Source of the DNA: SAR202-VII-2 sp965263165
GTDB taxonomy: Bacteria; Chloroflexota; Dehalococcoidia; Lucifugimonadales; SAR202-VII-2
DNA length: 64,000 bases
Assembly (NCBI GenBank): GCA_965263165.1
Contig: OZ253584.1
Location: 1,116,001-1,180,000, forward strand
Reading direction: 5' to 3'
The position numbers were made by a program, and so were the translations under genes. The first letter of the stretch is position 1, and each line of letters starts with the position of its first letter. Shown one piece after another: positions 61,999-64,000 of this stretch. The notes under the pieces were generated by a model. That model did not search any database. It was given only the letters and a program-made list of their open reading frames with translations, and was not told the DNA's origin.

Positions 61999-62504
61999 CC
62001 TCACCCCTTTCATCCCGGCATCCCCGGACCAATTTGGCGGGTTCCTGCAACGGCCTGTAGGCATAATGTCCCGTCAGCGAGTGTTGTTGTCCCCGTCGGT
62101 TCATTCCGTCCGCTGCCGGGGTGAGGAAGGAGCGTTGGCAAGCGGGCGCTGCGGAGCAGTTGGTCCGGCGCTGGGAGACAGTCCAAGCTCGACTGCTGTC
62201 GCCTTGAGGCGCCGCTTCAGCTTGCGGTTCTCCTCCTCGATCGCCGCGCATCGCTCATGCCCATATCGCCGAATTGCGCCGTCCAGCCCTCAGTATCCAT
62301 AGACCGAAACGCGGCGCTCCCGCGTCTTCCTTGGCAAGTGGGGCGGGTTCGATGCACTGCGGCTCCCTGCCTGGCTGGGGTTGCCAATAGGACGAGCGTA
62401 GTATGATAATTGCTCTCGCGACCAATCAGATGGCACACGATTTCGTGTGGCAAACGATCTCGTGGGCGTGTGGCGTCTGGATGGAGAGAGGAGGAGTGCG
62501 GTAA
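61999..62504. other. Intergenic stretch with a possible transposase scrap
   Basis: On the minus strand (about 62240-62130) a frame reads CAAIEEENRKLKRRLKATAVELGL, a leucine-zipper-like segment resembling transposase OrfA ends. It has no clear start and is interrupted. Nothing else is recognised. Confidence 0.35.
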
Positions 62505-63242
62505 GTGGATAACCCGAAAGAGTCGCAACCCGAAGAATCCAGCGTTCAGGAAGCGGAGCAGAAACGGCCTGGCATTGGGCGGCGGGTCGATCGCCACATC
62601 CAGGGCAAAATGCTGGCTGGACTCCTTGCCCTGTTCCCCTTGCTCGCAACAGTTGCTGTTCTTCTCTTTCTTGTCGATCACGCCGACAGCCTCATAAGGC
62701 CCCTCCCTTACATATCCGGCAGGCCCTGGGATGTTACTGGCATTGGGCTAGTTGTATTTGTTCTCCTCTTCTATTTTGTAGGGCTTTTGATTTCCTTCAC
62801 ATTGGGCCGGCGGCTGATGGTTTTGCTACGGGCAATCATAGGCTACATACCGGTTGTAAAGACCATCTTCGGAGTCACCCAGCAGGTATCAACCACCCTC
62901 ACCTCTCAATATAACTTCAGCCGGGTCGTATTCGTGGAGTGGCCGCGAGAGGGAATGGCTGCCATGGGCTTCGTGACCGGCCGCGTGTATACGCAGGACC
63001 AAACTTCGTCAATGGTGGTCGTGTACATTCCAACGGTCCCCAATCCAACATCAGGGAATATGGCTTTTGTTCAGGAAGACGACATCATTGAGACTGACCT
63101 CACCGTTGACGCGGCTATGAAGCTGGTCTTTTCGGGAGGCATAGTGCTTCCCGATGCATTCTCTTTGGCCCGAGTGCCCAGGCACTTGGTGGAAGACCAT
63201 GGTGGCGGTGGCCTAATCGGCCGATTCGAGACTGACCGCTAA
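62505..63242 (+). CDS. DUF502-family membrane protein
   Basis: 245 residues. Two membrane segments (GLLALFPLLATVAVLLFLV and GIGLVVFVLLFYFVGLLIS) precede YIPVVKTIFGVTQQVSTTL and IPTVPNPTSGNMAFVQEDDIIETDLTVDAAMKLVFSGGIVLP, the family signature. A GTG start is used. Function unknown; the family is found in many bacteria and plant chloroplasts. Confidence 0.92.
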   Translation: MDNPKESQPEESSVQEAEQKRPGIGRRVDRHIQGKMLAGLLALFPLLATVAVLLFLVDHADSLIRPLPYISGRPWDVTGIGLVVFVLLFYFVGLLISFTLGRRLMVLLRAIIGYIPVVKTIFGVTQQVSTTLTSQYNFSRVVFVEWPREGMAAMGFVTGRVYTQDQTSSMVVVYIPTVPNPTSGNMAFVQEDDIIETDLTVDAAMKLVFSGGIVLPDAFSLARVPRHLVEDHGGGGLIGRFETDR

Positions 63243-63307
63243 CGGGTCCGGCGCCAAACAGATCACCTGAGCCGATGGCCCAACTGGCCGCCCACTCGGC
63301 CATGAAT

Positions 63308-64000
63308 CTACTGACCGTCCTCCGCGGCGCTTTCGTCCTCTCGTTCCTCACTGCCTTCCTTGTCCTCTTCTTCATCCTCTTCCGGCGTCTCGGGTAGCGC
63401 TAGGGGCAGATCGATGGTCATCTCGGTGAACTGCCCTGGTTCCGATTGGACACTGATGGCGCCGCCGTGCTGCCGGACGATGTCGTTGGAAATGGCGAGT
63501 CCAAGCCCGGTCCCTTGGTCGGTGGGTTTGGTCGTGAAGAATGGATTGAATATCTTGTCAATGACATCGGCAGGGATCCCCGCCCCGTTGTCTCTCAGGC
63601 GGATCTCCACATTGTTCTCCCCACGCCGCGTGGAGAGCCATAGCGAAGGGGTATAGGCCTCTGCAGAACTCTCCGGCGCCTCGCCAGCAAGGCGTCTATC
63701 GTTGGTCGCGTGGCAGGCGTTGGCCACCATGTTCAGGAAGACGCGGCCCAGGTCATGGGGAATGGCCTCGATCTCGCCGACATTGGGGTCGAAGTCCCGA
63801 TGCAGTGCCAGTTGGAAATCTGGGTTGGTGGCTCGCGCGCTGTGGTAGGCGAGATTGGCGTATTCGTCAAGCAGGTTGTTTATGTCGGTGGGCTGGTGGC
63901 CGCCGCCGCCGCGACCCATCGTGAGCATGTCGTGAACGATTCTGTCGGCGCGCTTACCGTGGGTGCGAATGCGCTCCAGGTTACTGGTGAGGTCTTGGAA
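63308..64000 (-). CDS. Sensor histidine kinase, C-terminal part (cut by window edge)
   Basis: The frame continues beyond the right edge; 231 codons are visible. RIRTHGKRADRIVHDML belongs to the dimerisation region, ALHRDFDPNVGEIEAIPHDLGRVFLNMVANACHAT is the N box, RLRDNGAGIPADVIDKIFNPFFTTKPTDQGTGLGLAISNDIVRQHGG is the G1/F/G2 ATP lid. The C-terminus is very acidic (EEDEEEDKEGSEEREDESAAEDG). The phosphoacceptor His lies outside the window. Confidence 0.93.
   Translation of the reverse strand, partial: FQDLTSNLERIRTHGKRADRIVHDMLTMGRGGGGHQPTDINNLLDEYANLAYHSARATNPDFQLALHRDFDPNVGEIEAIPHDLGRVFLNMVANACHATNDRRLAGEAPESSAEAYTPSLWLSTRRGENNVEIRLRDNGAGIPADVIDKIFNPFFTTKPTDQGTGLGLAISNDIVRQHGGAISVQSEPGQFTEMTIDLPLALPETPEEDEEEDKEGSEEREDESAAEDGQ

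Noticed and set aside
1..64000. CRISPR arrays
   Set aside because: The only regular short repeats are the 10-11-bp arrays, which lack unique spacers of CRISPR length; no cas gene was seen.

Overview
The window looks like a high-GC bacterial chromosome segment, most likely from the Chloroflexota (Dehalococcoidia, SAR202-like). This rests on the protein repertoire rather than a marker-gene tree. The repertoire includes several ACMSD-type amidohydrolases, LigB-type dioxygenases and RraA proteins in one stretch, a Pro/Thr-rich lipoprotein linker, and a T-box-controlled ilv operon. No rRNA or tRNA gene was seen.

Layout. 1-3450: gene-poor, built from a tandem repeat family with ~640-bp spacing that I call A/B units, one of them split by an IS481-type element. 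3650-10200: scramblase-like protein, SulP transporter, VapBC-type toxin-antitoxin, small membrane protein, typA. 10340-20610: an all-minus catabolic cluster whose families match the protocatechuate/gallate 4,5-cleavage (Lig) pathway: two LigB-like extradiol dioxygenases, a LigJ-like hydratase, a Gfo/Idh/MocA (LigC-family) dehydrogenase and three RraA (LigK-family) proteins, plus a class II aldolase, an amidohydrolase, a cupin and RidA. 20700-30810: a conserved unknown, menB/menA-like genes, an SCP2/KARI-like/thiolase operon, an epimerase, a YHS protein, a gentisate dioxygenase-like cupin and a CoA transferase. 30840-34720: ilvB-ilvN-ilvC with a T-box leader and intrinsic terminator.

34720-41300 is an accessory island: an IS1182-type element, a broken DNA methyltransferase, a two-gene HD-phosphohydrolase/YwgA-like cassette of visibly lower GC, an IS5-type transposase, and more A/B repeats. 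41440-54800: dehydrogenase, SnoaL-like protein, two amidohydrolases, a tricarboxylate transporter (TctC broken by a single in-frame TAG, TctA intact), a ThDP enzyme with an Asp/Glu-racemase-fold partner, an epimerase and a D-aminoacylase-like amidohydrolase. 54950-57960: the housekeeping thrS-infC-rpmI-rplT operon, with infC apparently starting at ATA. 58290-60450: a compact TusA / DsrE / TusA-MetE-fusion operon. 60600-64000: a possible restriction-modification remnant, a YgjP-like metallopeptidase, a DUF502 protein and a partial histidine kinase.

The strongest candidates for undescribed biology are: (1) the A/B repeat family, where each A copy carries a near-consensus promoter with exact 17-bp spacing; several copies also carry hairpins, four carry arrays of 10-11-bp repeats, and transposases sit in or beside the repeats; (2) the TusA-DsrE-(TusA::MetE) sulfur-carrier/methyltransferase operon; (3) the HD/YwgA-like cassette between two IS elements.
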